A stretch of DNA of 64,000 nt from Gadus chalcogrammus (lineage: Eukaryota; Chordata; Actinopteri; Gadiformes; Gadidae), in contig NC_079416.1 in the NCBI RefSeq assembly GCF_026213295.1, positions 2,128,083 to 2,192,082 of the forward strand. Reading direction: 5' to 3'. The translations under genes were made by a program, and so were the position numbers. The notes beneath the pieces are model-generated. The model did no database searches and was not told the origin of the DNA. It saw only the letters and a program-made list of their open reading frames with translations. Positions 1 to 10,171 of this stretch are shown piece after piece; the stretch's first letter is position 1, and each line of letters opens with the position of its first letter.

Positions 1-132
1 AAGATTAGGCTGTGTATACATTCCTCAAACCACAAGGTATGATGGAGAGAGGAATCGGACGCTTAAGACAAAGATTAACAAAATTAAATTAGAGTACTAA
101 ATTAAAGGACTAATGCACTACGACTGACACTA

Positions 133-683
133 ATGAGTTATCGCATGAAAACTAACAGAACGACGCATCTAACCCCGCATGAAATGTTTACGGGTCGACC
201 CATGCCTTCACCTGTCATTCGAGGGCCTCATAAAGGACCTCCATTAGAACAATTGGAAACTGAATTAAGACGTTATATGGGACAACTAACTGGCATACAG
301 AGGCTTATTTTTCAACAAGAGAAGGCAGAGTTCCAGAGTTGGAGAAGGAGCCACCAAGGGGGGTGGAGCCAGGTGACCATGTGAGAGAAGGACCATACAA
401 AGTCACCAACGCAACACCAACAGCCAACCAAGTGGAAGGAAGTGCCACGTGGTATCATCTCAACCACTGCACAAAAGCTGCTCAACCCAAAGCCAGAGAC
501 GACCGTGAGGAGGAGGAGCCAGACGCAGACACACGTGGGGCTGACCAGCTGCCCCAGGACCAGATCCAGTCGAGCCAAGAGATACAGCAGCATGATGATG
601 CTGAAAACGGGGAGCCTGTTTCTGATCCTTTACGGGTTGTGCCAGATTTCGCTGGCACAAGCACAGACCCCGAGGAAGGATGA
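133..683 (+). pseudogene. ERV-A pol remnant: integrase C-terminal end
   Basis: This is the C-terminal end of a gammaretrovirus-type integrase, the enzyme that inserts viral DNA into the host genome. The first frame (133-384) carries the TPHEMFTGRPMP-type segment that follows the integrase core. The second frame (339-683) carries VEPGDHV and a WYHLNHC motif typical of the gamma-type integrase C-terminal domain. The two frames must be linked by a frameshift near 340, so the copy is broken. The rest of pol lies left of the window. The frame then overlaps the start of env by about 90 bases, as in gammaretroviruses. Confidence in the family is good; the exact clade is not resolved. Confidence 0.75.
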
Positions 684-807
684 AACCACAGGGACAACAC
701 AAACCTGGAAGGGCCAGGAATTAGGGGGTGGTAGGCCTACTGAAGAAAGCCAGAGAGGAACACAGGATAATCCGGCCCAAAATCATTCAGGACTAATTGA
801 CAACTAA
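592..807 (+). pseudogene. ERV-A env N-terminal stub (signal peptide)
   Basis: A reading frame starting at a run of three Met codons at 592 encodes a hydrophobic leader (LKTGSLFLILYGLCQISLAQ), which looks like an envelope signal peptide. About 40 polar residues follow before a stop at 807. It begins inside the pol end, the usual gamma-type pol/env overlap. Almost all of the receptor-binding surface subunit is missing: only about 170 bases separate this stub from the transmembrane subunit, so env carries a large internal deletion. I infer env from position and leader only; no receptor-binding motif is visible. Confidence 0.55.
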
Positions 808-979
808 GGGAAAACAGTCTTGTCTGCTCACATACCACCGCAAGACCAAGTCAATGACTTTGTGTTTACTGTTATGTCGGATGACCAACACCTATGTGCA
901 TTAACCCTCATGCATTAAATTATGAACATGCACATAGGAAAGATCGGTGTAAATTACATATCCAATTTAATCCAATGAA

Positions 980-1516
980 ATGGTGTTTAACAGTAACGTC
1001 AGGAATGCATGTGGCTATAACAGAAAGTATAAATTAAATATGAGAGAATATATACTTCTTAAAACTGTGGCTTGGCAGAACAGACAGGCTTTAGATTGGC
1101 TTTTAGCAGAAAGGGGGGGAGTTTGTGATCTTATAGGTGAAATGTGTTGTACCTTCATTCCAAATAATACTGCCCCAGATGAATCATTTACACTTGCGAT
1201 GAACAATTTAAAACGTTTAAGAAAAGAATTAAAGGAAAACGCAGGCCATGATCAGGGAATGTTTGGATGGCTTGAAACAAAGTTTGGTATGTGGGGAATG
1301 ATGTTCGCAAAGATAGGTGTAGTGCTCCTAATAGTACTAACAGTGATGGGTCTGATCTTCTGCTGCTGCATTCCCATAGTCAGATCTGTAATAGCATCCA
1401 GGCTTTCTAAAGAGATGGCCCTCATGGTGACTGGCATAGAGGAGTCGGGGGAGTGGGAGAGGATGCTCTATGGAGAGATAGATTGGAGTGACACTAGAAA
1501 GGAGATCGGAATGTGA
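980..1516 (+). pseudogene. ERV-A env transmembrane subunit, open but truncated
   Basis: A 178-codon open frame encodes a gamma-type envelope transmembrane subunit (membrane anchor and fusion subunit). Visible features in order: a QNRQALDWLLAERGGVC segment corresponding to the immunosuppressive-domain region, the CX6CC motif (CDLIGEMCC) that covalently links to the surface subunit in gamma-type envelopes, a heptad-like segment, a membrane span around residues 110-137, and a cytoplasmic tail of about 40 residues. The fusion peptide and the surface subunit are absent, so no functional envelope is encoded. The next feature downstream is the polypurine tract and LTR. The frame is longer than expected for neutral decay, but recent insertion is a sufficient explanation. 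Confidence 0.8.
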
Positions 1517-2034
1517 AAATCGGACATCAAAAAGAGGTCCTATTTTCTTAACTGATGACCTCTCTATGGGAGTCACAACCATTTCAGACAGTGTGAACAA
1601 ATGGACATTTGGACTAATGGGTTCCAGGGCATGGTGGCTGAGAACAGAAGCAACTACGGTGCCCTAAACCCCCATGTTATATAGTATACCAGCACATGAT
1701 GATAAATCAGAGCTATCCAAATCCATGCAAGCTTGTTAACAATTTTAGTTTCTAATTTCTATTATTTACTTATTTTTGAAATGTCATTTTTTGAGTTTCA
1801 TATTTTTATGTCATATATTCTGAAATGCTAATTTTCAATGCATGCTGAAAATACTGTGTTATGTGTGAATTCTAGTTGGACATGTTAGACATTTGATAGA
1901 TCTTTTTTGCCTTAAATCAGGTTGAGACTCCTGAACATGTTTAAAGGTTTTTAACGATGATCAAATGTAGTGCAAAATATGACCCAAACGACTGTTATGT
2001 TTTTGTTGTGACTTTAGTAGTCACAAAGGGGGGA
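1517..2034 (+). other. ERV-A env 3' noncoding and polypurine tract
   Basis: This AT-rich stretch holds no frame that I recognise. It ends in a polypurine tract (AAAGGGGGGA at 2025-2034) directly before the LTR. Such a tract primes plus-strand DNA synthesis in retroviruses, and it fixes the element's + orientation. Confidence 0.65.
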
Positions 2035-2685
2035 TGTGTGGTAGAAATTAGTGAGTATATTCTATGATAAACCATGATTATTAATAGGTTTTATATTTTA
2101 AATAGTGGAAAGCATTGTGTTTGCAGAATCTGGATTCAGAACAGATGGTGCACAGGAATGTATAGGGAACTGGGGGGAAGCTAAGTTGGTCCAAGCCCTT
2201 TCAGCCTTGGGTCAAGCTAAAGTTGACCTCAGCCTTTTTAGCCTTGGGTCATCTTGGCTAATGAGGTTGATCCATGCAGACCACTGAACTGGGCAGTTGA
2301 TAACATGCTGTGACGAAGATTGACGGGCGGAAACCCCATTGTGACTCCATTGTGACTCCATTGTAAACAAAGAAATTCCTATACGTGTATAAGTGAGGCT
2401 GCAGCCCGATGTGGGGCCAGTGACTTTGCAAACCCACTCAGGCTGTTGTCGTTGTTGTTTTGCTGCACGATTAAGTCTTTTGTCAATTCTTGCTCCGGAC
2501 CCCTCGATTTCTTTTACACTCTCTCTTAAATTAGTCTAAGTGTTTTAAATCTCGATTAATCTCCGACAGTGGCTAGCGGAGTTTACGGCTAGCCATGTTA
2601 GCCTTAGCATGTAGAAACCCAAGGTCATAAGAAAAGTATTAATAAACTTTCTCTAAAACATGCAAACTACAGTACGATCGTTACA
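2035..2685 (+). mobile_element. ERV-A 3' LTR
   Basis: An LTR of about 650 bp is inferred from four signs: the polypurine tract directly upstream, a TG start at 2035 (2037 is also possible), an AATAAA polyadenylation signal at 2641, and a CA end near 2685. A TATA-like stretch lies around 2380-2390, followed by a GC-richer R/U5-like section. A CATTGTGACTC motif is repeated in tandem near 2336-2366. The partner 5' LTR is outside the window, so the ends cannot be checked by comparison. Confidence 0.6.
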
Positions 2686-2894
2686 GTGAATGGAAAATAA
2701 CATAACACATGGGATACATTGAAGTTATCAACTTAAACATGAATTCACTTTAAGAAAACTGATATTGGGTACAGTGCTTTATATAGCGAACCTACCAGAT
2801 CAAAAGCAACGGCTTTTCTGACCGAGTAGGAACGCAGTAGATTTCCACGCAGCACAGAACGATAGTTATTTTATTATAACTCTAGTTCTATGAT

Positions 2895-3066
2895 TGTAGG
2901 CGTAGCCGTCTAGGCTTCGCCTTATGGGCTTGTCCCGTGCGCGCGCTTGCGCGCGCTGAAGATTCAAGCTATGCACCTATCAGCGTGGGCACCGCCCACA
3001 TTTCCCACGGTATCGTGTATATAGCGCGGTGAATACCGTCGCTCATCCTCCACGCTTTTCTTTCAG
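2895..3066 (+). repeat. DIRS inverted terminal repeat, left copy
   Basis: About 172 bp matches the reverse complement of 8461-8632 with few differences. It includes a GC-rich block around 2937-2957 and a TATA-like GTGTATATAGCGCGG near 3015-3029. DIRS elements have inverted terminal repeats rather than direct LTRs. Because the minus-strand genes run leftward, this is the 3' end of the element. Confidence 0.85.
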
Positions 3067-3093
3067 CATTTGGAGGGTACAGCAGGTGGGAAA

Positions 3094-3193
3094 CTAGACG
3101 GCTACGCCTACAATCATAGAACTAGAGTTATAATAACATAACTATCGTTCTATTTCATGTAGGCTACGCCGTCTAGGCTTCGCCTTATGGGCT
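3094..3193 (-). repeat. DIRS internal complementary region (end-to-end junction copy)
   Basis: Positions 3094-3150 are the reverse complement of the left outer end 2857-2913 with one mismatch. Positions 3147-3193 match the reverse complement of the right outer end 8594-8640 with about three mismatches. The two halves meet and overlap at GTTC. The region therefore equals a copy of the two element ends joined head to tail, which is the defining internal complementary region used in DIRS circle formation. It lies between the recombinase gene and the 3' terminal repeat, the expected place. Confidence 0.88.
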
Positions 3194-3719
3194 AAGGTGA
3201 AGCTGCGAGCGGAGCCCGATCAATGTACTCCTGCTGGACCCCAGTCAAAACGACCTAAGTCACCAGAACACATTAAGACTCAAAAAAGCGAAGGAAGTGT
3301 AAAACACAACAGCTTAATAAAAAACGAATTCCTCCTAGATCAAGCAAGGCAATGATCAAGGGAGAAAAAAGTGAGTCTGTAAAGACTCCAGCTCTAATCC
3401 GTGCTTCATGGAACCCATGAAAAGGAAAAGAAAAACCAGAGCAACACGGTTTCCATTAGGTCCGCTACTACCGGGGGCGGAGCCACAGAATCCGGCTCTC
3501 CAATAAGGGGACTCTCTCGGCCGTTTTTAGAAGAAAAAACGGCGGGAGTGCCACACTGGCAAACAAAGCCACCTGACAATTGGCGAGCCAATAGAAAAAC
3601 CTCCCTAGCCTGTTTTTCATTTGAAAAAAGGTGGGAGAGTGAGACTGGTAATCAAGTCCAACTCGCCAGCCGGCGAGAGGAAATTCAACCACGCCGCTTT
3701 AAAGAACATGTCTATATTC
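3194..3719. other. DIRS 3' untranslated stretch
   Basis: Noncoding part of the DIRS element between the recombinase stop and the internal complementary region. A 109-codon + strand frame here (3401-3730) shows no recognisable motif and runs antisense to the element's genes. I see no other structure. Confidence 0.5.
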
Positions 3720-4880
3720 TTAGGCCGTAAAAGGGGTCCCGGACTCTAGCACAGAGTTGCAGAGTGAGCCCCTGGACATGTCTAACATGTACAAACGGAC
3801 AAAGGGGCCGGGGGAAGACCAAGACGCAGCCGCGCAGATGTCTTCCACCGAAACGCCCTTGAGTAGAGCCGTTGAAGCGGCCACGCTCCGTGTGGAGTGA
3901 GCTTTAACGCCCAACGGTGGCGCCAAGCCCTGCCGAGAGTAGGCTAAGCAAACACCCTCACATACCCAGCGAGAAAACCGCTGCTTAGAGAGAGCGCGGG
4001 CCCTGGTAGCGTCGCTATAACACACAAACAACTGTTGTGTGGAGCGGAACGCGGCCGAGCGATTCACGTACATAGCCAACGCCCGACCCGGGCATAGGAG
4101 ATGCAACTCCGCCTCCGCCTCATCAGAATGAGGCGGGGGGTGAAAAGCCTTAAGCACAATATCCCTAGACCGAAAATAACTATTAATGTTCTTCGGGAGG
4201 AACGCAGGATTAGGTCTGAGCAACGCAAAGGAGCTGTCCTCGTTTAGCAACAAGCAACTCGGGCTGACAGACAGAGCGGTTAGCTCACCGGCCCGCTTGG
4301 CAGAAACCAAGGCCAACAAGAGTGCCGTCTTAAATGACAAGGCATCCAAGGGGGCCTGAGAAAGAGTCTCGAAAGGATCCCTGGACAATCCGCGCAACAC
4401 GGTGGGGAGATCTCAGCGTGGTGTAAGCACGCGTGAAAACAGGCCTAACCCGTCTAGCCCCACGCAAGAATCTCTTGACCAGTGGATGGCTGAAGATCGG
4501 TCCACAATCACAGCCTGCATGGCCAGCCGAAACGGCTGCCACATAGACCTTGATCGTGGAGAAGGCCAAACCTTTTTCCAATAAGTTTTGCCGAAACGAA
4601 AGCACGCTTCCCACCTCGCATTGAGATGGGACAGCGTGGTTCCTCTCACACCAATTAGAGAAAGGCGCACCACTTCGCCGCATAGAGGGAAGAAGTAGAA
4701 GGCGCACGAGCGCTCTGAATAGTGTTGATAACCGTCTCAGGCAAACCTTTGCCCTGCAGAATCAACCTCTCAGGAGCCAAACCAACAGCCGTCCCGAGAC
4801 ATCGGGCGGGTGGTGCACCGTCCCGTGGGCCTGTGAGAGCGCATCCGGCCTGAACGGTACTGGCCACGGCGCTGGACCGC
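3720..4880 (-). pseudogene. DIRS tyrosine recombinase (frameshifted)
   Basis: The recombinase catalyses integration of the DIRS circle through a covalent tyrosine intermediate. The N-terminal DNA-binding part begins near 4800 (the TVINTIQSARAPSTSSLYAA segment) in the same frame as the upstream reverse transcriptase. It shifts frame near 4660-4690 (the FRQNLLEKGLAFSTIKVYVA segment lies in the second frame) and again near 4400-4430. The last frame (3720-4400) holds the catalytic core: a first Arg in KRAGEL, an HSTRS box supplying His-x-x-Arg, and a C-terminal ASWSSPGPFVRLYMLD segment whose Tyr is the expected nucleophile. All hallmark residues survive, but two frameshifts prevent expression as one protein. 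Confidence 0.85.
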
Positions 4881-5047
4881 AAGAGCGCGGCCAGCTCTGG
4901 AAATCACAGAGCTGAACGGTTCTCCGGGGCCACTAATATCAGGGACAGACTCTCCTGTCTGACCCGTTCCAGAAGAGGAAGGATCAGCTGGAGCGGGGGA
5001 AACGCATACAAGAGAGCCCGCGGCCAAGGTGTGTGTGCCAACGCATC

Positions 5048-7054
5048 TCATCCCAACGGGGGAAGATCCCGAGGGCTGAGGGAGAACCAACACCTGCAGT
5101 GCGTGTTCTCCCTGGACGCGAAGAGGTCCACCTGTGCTGTCCCGAACTTCCGCCAGATCAGTCTGACAATGTCGGGATGTAACCGCCACTCGTCTCGGCG
5201 GGGACCGCCTCGAGACATGAGGTCCGCCCCAAAGTTCTGAGCGCCTGCGATATGCAGGGCTCTCAGACTGAGGAGATACTGATGAGCCCAAAGCCAGAGC
5301 TCGACCGCCTTTCGGTGGAGAGCAGGGGAGCGGCCGCGCACCAGGTGAAAGAAATGCAACAGCATTTTCCTCACAGCGTCGAGCTCCAACACATTTAAGT
5401 GTGCTGTAGTGGGTGTGCGCCACTCGTCCCCGACCGAGTGAGAGAGGCACGTTCCTCCCCAACCCGTCAATGAGGCGTCCGTGAAGACCACTACGTAGGA
5501 CGCCACCCTGCCCAGGGGAACACCCCTGAGAAGGGCGGAGGGTCTTTTCCAATATTCCAGGTCTGGCGACACCGAACGGGAAACAAGGAGCACCCTGAGC
5601 TTGTGTCGCCTGGAGTCTAACCGTTGGCGAGCAAACCACCGCTGGAGTCTGCGCATAAAAAGCAGACCCAGGGGGACCACGGGGTGGGCAGCTGCCATCA
5701 GCCCTAACAGGCGCATGGTGGACAGTGCGGTCACGTTTCTGCGAACGCGAAAACGAGAGAGCGTCGACAGGATGGCGTCTCGCCGAGGAGGCGAAAGCAT
5801 CGCAGTCATGGTGGCTGAGTCTAGGCAAAGCCCCAAGTAGACTGTCTGCCGGCTGGGGAGCGGGGAGCTCTTCTCCCAGTTGATGGCAAAACCCAGGAAG
5901 GCGAGATGGTTTATCACCAACATGGTGTCCCTTCTCGCGGTCTCTTCTGAGTTGCTCAGAAGAAGCAGGTCATCTAGGTAGAAGAGAATCCTCTTTTCCT
6001 GACGCCTGAGCGGTTCCAACGCCGTCTCCACACACTTCGAGAAGGTGCGCGGAGCCAGGGAATAGCCAAACGGCAGACACTGGTACTCGTATGCCATCCC
6101 CATAAAGGCAAAGCTGAGAAACTTCCTGTGCGCCTGCCGAACACGGACGTGGAAGTAATCATCCTTGAGATCCAGGGATGTGAACCAATCGCCCTCTCTC
6201 ACACACCGGAACAACGCTCCGACAGTGAGCATTCTGAACTTCCTCGTGGCAACGGATCTGTTGAACACGCGAAGATCCAGAATAGGTCTCTTTTCCCCTG
6301 GCTTCTTGGAAACCAGGAAGTAGGGGAATAAAACCCTAGGTGAGACTCGTGGGGGGGAACGACAGTGATGACCCCCCTTTACCAAGAGACGTGTCACCTC
6401 TGCTGCCAGAGCCCTGCTCGCAGCCGGGTCCCGTAGCGTGGTCTCCACCAACCCCATAAAGGGTGGGGGACGACGCTTGAACTGTATGGGATGGCCCCAT
6501 CTCAACGTGGTGTCCAACCACGATGGCAGAACGCACCGCTCTTGCCAACACGCATAGCGGTCGGAGAGAAGCGAGCCGACAGCTGAGGAAGACCGTCCAG
6601 GAATAACCCGTATTCCTCTGCCCCTACCGCCTCCACACTGCGTGTGAGCCAAGGGGGGCTTCCCATGAAAGGGAGGAGGCTCAGCGAGCGTAGGAGACGT
6701 ACCAGATCCAGCCGCTGTAAAAACAACGAGCTGTCTAGACGTCGCGCTCGTGCCCGCTGAACAGGGAGCGAGCCGTCCGGCCGCCGCACCTGTGCGCATG
6801 CGCTGTCCGCAGGCTGTAGCCACAGCGCGCGGACCCGTCTCCTCACCTATAATGTGGGGAACTGGGAGACTGGTACAAGTGGCCGTATCCACGGGCTCGT
6901 GCAACGAGTCTCTGATCCGTCCACGAGGCTCCAAGGGACGCCGCTTCTTAGAAGCAGGTGAAACCAGAGGCCATGTGAACACGCCAGTCCGACCGCCCAC
7001 CCTACAGCCACAGGGCTGAGAGGGGGGAAGAGGCAACATGGAGGAACGCACCAC
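5048..7054 (-). CDS. DIRS reverse transcriptase and RNase H
   Basis: A 668-codon open frame encodes the DIRS polymerase. In order it has: a Pro/Arg-rich leader of about 180 residues; the entry motif WGHPIQF; FPYFLVSKKPGEKRPILDLR; the first catalytic Asp in SLDLKDDYFHV; LPFGYSLAPRTFSK; the YLDD box (FYLDDLLLL); a thumb region; and RNase H beginning at VVVFTDASLTGWGG. It ends in a DLFASRENTHC segment typical of DIRS. A TGA at 5048-5050 closes it, but conserved sequence (for example LLYAFPPLQLILPLLERV) continues in the same frame to a second TGA at 4904-4906 and on into the recombinase. Both stops are probably mutations in a once-continuous RT-recombinase frame. The exact start is uncertain. Confidence 0.88.
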   Translation of the reverse strand: MVRSSMLPLPPSQPCGCRVGGRTGVFTWPLVSPASKKRRPLEPRGRIRDSLHEPVDTATCTSLPVPHIIGEETGPRAVATACGQRMRTGAAAGRLAPCSAGTSATSRQLVVFTAAGSGTSPTLAEPPPFHGKPPLAHTQCGGGRGRGIRVIPGRSSSAVGSLLSDRYACWQERCVLPSWLDTTLRWGHPIQFKRRPPPFMGLVETTLRDPAASRALAAEVTRLLVKGGHHCRSPPRVSPRVLFPYFLVSKKPGEKRPILDLRVFNRSVATRKFRMLTVGALFRCVREGDWFTSLDLKDDYFHVRVRQAHRKFLSFAFMGMAYEYQCLPFGYSLAPRTFSKCVETALEPLRRQEKRILFYLDDLLLLSNSEETARRDTMLVINHLAFLGFAINWEKSSPLPSRQTVYLGLCLDSATMTAMLSPPRRDAILSTLSRFRVRRNVTALSTMRLLGLMAAAHPVVPLGLLFMRRLQRWFARQRLDSRRHKLRVLLVSRSVSPDLEYWKRPSALLRGVPLGRVASYVVVFTDASLTGWGGTCLSHSVGDEWRTPTTAHLNVLELDAVRKMLLHFFHLVRGRSPALHRKAVELWLWAHQYLLSLRALHIAGAQNFGADLMSRGGPRRDEWRLHPDIVRLIWRKFGTAQVDLFASRENTHCRCWFSLSPRDLPPLG

Positions 7055-7099
7055 AAGCGTAGGACGCAGGTGGCCTGAGGAATATCGCTCTTAGGTACC

Positions 7100-8382
7100 A
7101 TGTAGCCTACCGCTGTTCGGCCGAACGGTCTTTACTTTTTTTTTTTTTAATAGGGAAAGAAAAGTAGGAGCAAGCTTCCGGAACTTACCGGTCCGTGGCG
7201 CTGCTCTACCCGGCTGCTGCGGCACGGGGCTGGAGTCGGAGGCGCCCCCCTGGAACGCTGGGACCGGTCCTGGACCCCGCCACTCCTCCAGCCTGATGGT
7301 GGGAGGAGCACGTGAGAATCGCCCCGAACCGGGAACGATTCTCACGGACTGACTGCTGGTGCGCGGAGCACCTCGGAGAACCGGGACCAAATAGGCCATC
7401 AGGCGCTAGTGGAACCTGGACGAGGCTGGCCCGCTTCGTTCCATGCACGCAGAGTGTGGGAGAGCCATATGACCCTTTGAATCATGGTAGCCCCACGCCA
7501 TATGCCGGCCGGCCGAAAACGGCTATCGGCTGGCATAGCTGGAGGATGGCGCTGGAAAAAGCGGAAAACCGGCCAGCCATTCTCGCGGCTTCCTCCGGGC
7601 CGTAGGCCTCCCTGTCAGCAAAGCAAGGAGACCATGGCAGAGGAGAGCGGGCTGATGTTGTTGACCGCCGCCGCGGATTGCGGCCTAACGTCCGTTAGGC
7701 CGACAATCTGCTTCTGGAGGCGGGTCGGGGGCAGCGGCTTTTCGTTAGGGCGCCATCCGGCGCCCGGACAGAGAAGCGCTGCCAGTGGAGGCTCCAGGCG
7801 AGGGATCCCCCTCGCTTACCGGAGCCTTCAGGGTAGAAGGGTCCCCACCTGCAGCAGTAAACAAGTGCTGCACAGGCGGGAACAAGGGGTAACCCGCCGG
7901 GAAGCAGATGGGGTGCGAAAGCACTCGCCCTGCATATCGTCAGATACGGGGGCGAGAGGCGGGGCCGGCATGGGAAACCCTTTGATGGCCGCCGCCTCAC
8001 CCATGATCTCCCCGCGACGGTGGCGGATGTAACCCGAGAGCGGGAAAAACCAGACGCCGAGTCGCCGTCCATGGAGGCGTCATCGTCGGCGTCGATGATG
8101 CCATCGCGTCAGGTCCACCGCAGGGGAAAAGAAGAGATGCCTGGAGAGGATCCCCTCTTCAGTCAGCTCCCGGCAGGCGACACAGGAGACGGGGGCCGCC
8201 ATAGCAGCCTCGGCGTGGTCGGTGCCGAGGCACACAGAGCACGCCAAGTGCCCGTCACCCGGTGCCAGGGAGGCGGGACAGGAGGCGCATAGGAGTCCTG
8301 AAAAGGACCTAGCTCCAGGATCGCTCTCAGGTGGCCCTGAAAAGGGGCCGTTTGTCCGCGGCCTCGCCCGAGCCGCTGCCAC
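7100..8382 (-). pseudogene. DIRS gag-like region (broken)
   Basis: The start (8382-8080, about 100 codons) carries a Cys/His-rich motif: a CASC pair, then CSVCLG, HAEAA and CVAC. This matches the zinc-finger-like N terminus of DIRS gag proteins, which package element RNA. The frame stops at 8080. A gag-like continuation (GFPMPAPPLAP segment) appears in another frame around 8040-7900 and is itself closed by stops. The remainder to 7100 is high-GC with no long intact frame. I call this a degraded gag, firm for the N terminus and tentative for the rest. Confidence 0.65.
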
Positions 8383-8460
8383 CGGCTCGGGAGATCCGTG
8401 TTTAAGTCTTCATCTTCTTCTTAATAGTAGTTCTCAATTTCTCGCTGATAAGCACAAGTG

Positions 8461-8632
8461 CTGAAAGAAAAGGGAGGATGAGCGACGGTATTCACCGCGC
8501 TATATACACGATACCGTGGGAAATGTGGGCGGTGCCCACACTGATAGGTGCATAGTTTCAATTTTCAGCGCGCGCAAGCGCGCTCACGGGACAAGCCCAT
8601 AAGGCGAAGCCTAGACGGCGTAGCCTACGAGA
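8461..8632 (-). repeat. DIRS inverted terminal repeat, right copy
   Basis: This is the reverse complement of 2895-3066 with a few substitutions. It lies upstream of gag, so it is the 5' end of the element and probably holds its promoter: the conserved GTGTATATAGCGCGG motif (read on the - strand) lies about 120 bases upstream of the gag start. Confidence 0.85.
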
Positions 8633-8640
8633 AATATAAC

Positions 8641-10171
8641 TAAACGCGGCAGATCTGCAGTACACCATATGGCCACGGGTGGCTCCCATTCACACTTATT
8701 AACCACGGCAGTTTTATTTTGGCGAGAATCATATATAATAATGCACTACATTTTTAACTCTGTTACACATGCGCATGCGCCGAAGTAGGTAGCGAGATCT
8801 AATAGGTAGCAGTTGGCAGAAGGTGTTGTACCAAACTGCAAGAAGTTCATAAGCATTTGGTTAGCTCTAACCCTCTGTCTGCAGACTAAATGCCACCAAT
8901 GGTAATCTTAATTTACCTTATTGAGGATTTCAAGCGAAAACGACCACGTAGCAGTAGGTCTGGCTCCCCACCGTGAAGTGTTGGCGGGAATGGGAGGAAA
9001 TTAGCCTGGCAATCGTAGATTGAGCGTCGGTCTGGGAGGGTGCCGTCAATTTCTTCAATCAGCACAAGAGGGTTAACCCCTAATCCTTACCATAAACTCC
9101 CGCAAACAGCTAGGACTAATCGAAACACTATTTAAAGGAGAGCCCTTCTAACCAATCAGAGGCGAGAATCCGGGACTTATCCTACGAAAAAATATACCAT
9201 ACCCAGTCTAGGAGGAAATATGAACGAGTACTCGATTGACGCTTGTGTGACGTCATGTTCTAAAAAATGAAATAAAAATCGACCAGAGATCTTGACATCA
9301 CTTGTCAGTCAATTTTAAAGAAATCCACCAATCACTATAATAGGCTAATAATAGTAATCCTGAACTAGAGATGCAATTTGCAATTGCAATATAAAGGTCA
9401 TGCAAAGCCAGAATATGGTGCCATTAAACCAACTGGCCCAATGTTTTGTAGGACCTTTCAGTTTTGATTTAAGATGAATTTACACATTCCATCTTCTTCT
9501 TTACCTGCACAAAACCTAGGCCTAGTCCTGTACTGTTTCACACTGTATATGTATCATGAACTGTACTGATTAAAAGTTTAACACAATTACATTAATTTCC
9601 TATGCATTTCTTTTTGCATCATAGATCATTCCCTCCAGTCCCCGTTGACCTCATTCTTGTCAGGTATGTGTATAAAGCCTCGTCAGCCTTAAAAAGCCAA
9701 TTCAGAACAAAGATTCACAATGCAACGTAACCAAACCGTTGTAGATAGAAGTTGCAGCAGTGTGAATTGAACGTTGCAAGTCGTCATAAGACAGTTGAAT
9801 TGCAGTTACAAGGTTTTAGAACACTTTTACTTCAGTGCTGATGACGTCTTGCCACTCACGTCAGTCAAGGCCAGCAGAGGCTTCACGATATTATTAGGAG
9901 AGTAGGAGAAAAGAATTATCCAATTTGCGTGAGGAACGCTACTGTTTTGGTTAACGTTACCAGCAAGCTAGTTAGTAAAAACAAGTGGCATAGTAAAGGT
10001 GTCGTTATGGAAACGGTGGTGATGTTGATAGAGGTTGCATGGGTGTGAACCCTGTTGCATGTATTTTCATCGCTAATCTTTGGTCTGAAGCCTGCTATAA
10101 TAAGACAGTTTATGGCTAGAATGTATTGAAACCTCAATCACACGTTAAAATGTGAAACATTTTATTTCACA
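8641..10171. other. Gene-free stretch between the DIRS element and the transposase-like gene
   Basis: No coding frame, repeat pair or RNA gene is recognisable. The sequence is AT-rich and unique within the window. It probably contains the 5' flank of the gene starting at 10172. A TGACGTCA-like motif occurs near 9248, but I see no evidence that it is used. Confidence 0.4.

Larger units (their letters stand above)
2857..8640 (-). mobile_element. DIRS-type tyrosine-recombinase retrotransposon
   Basis: A nearly complete DIRS element of about 5.8 kb lies on the - strand. In element order it has a terminal repeat (8632-8461), gag (8382-7100), reverse transcriptase and RNase H (7054-5048), tyrosine recombinase (about 4880-3720), an internal complementary region (3193-3094) and the second terminal repeat, inverted (2895-3066). 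DIRS elements replicate by reverse transcription and integrate with a tyrosine recombinase, usually at a short target, instead of a DDE integrase. There are no LTRs and no integrase here, and AAC (GTT on the other strand) occurs at both edges (2858-2860, 8638-8640). Frameshifts and stops in gag and in the recombinase show that this copy is dead. I did not recognise the methyltransferase-like domain found in some DIRS groups. Confidence 0.9.

Noticed and set aside
2105..2287. 60-codon frame in the ERV-A LTR
   Set aside because: It lies between polypurine tract and polyadenylation signal, entirely within the LTR; no accessory-protein similarity.
4770..5828. 352-codon - strand frame overlapping the DIRS polymerase
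   Set aside because: It lies in a different - strand frame from the polymerase motifs, is compositionally odd and shows no domain; a shadow of the real frame in high-GC sequence.
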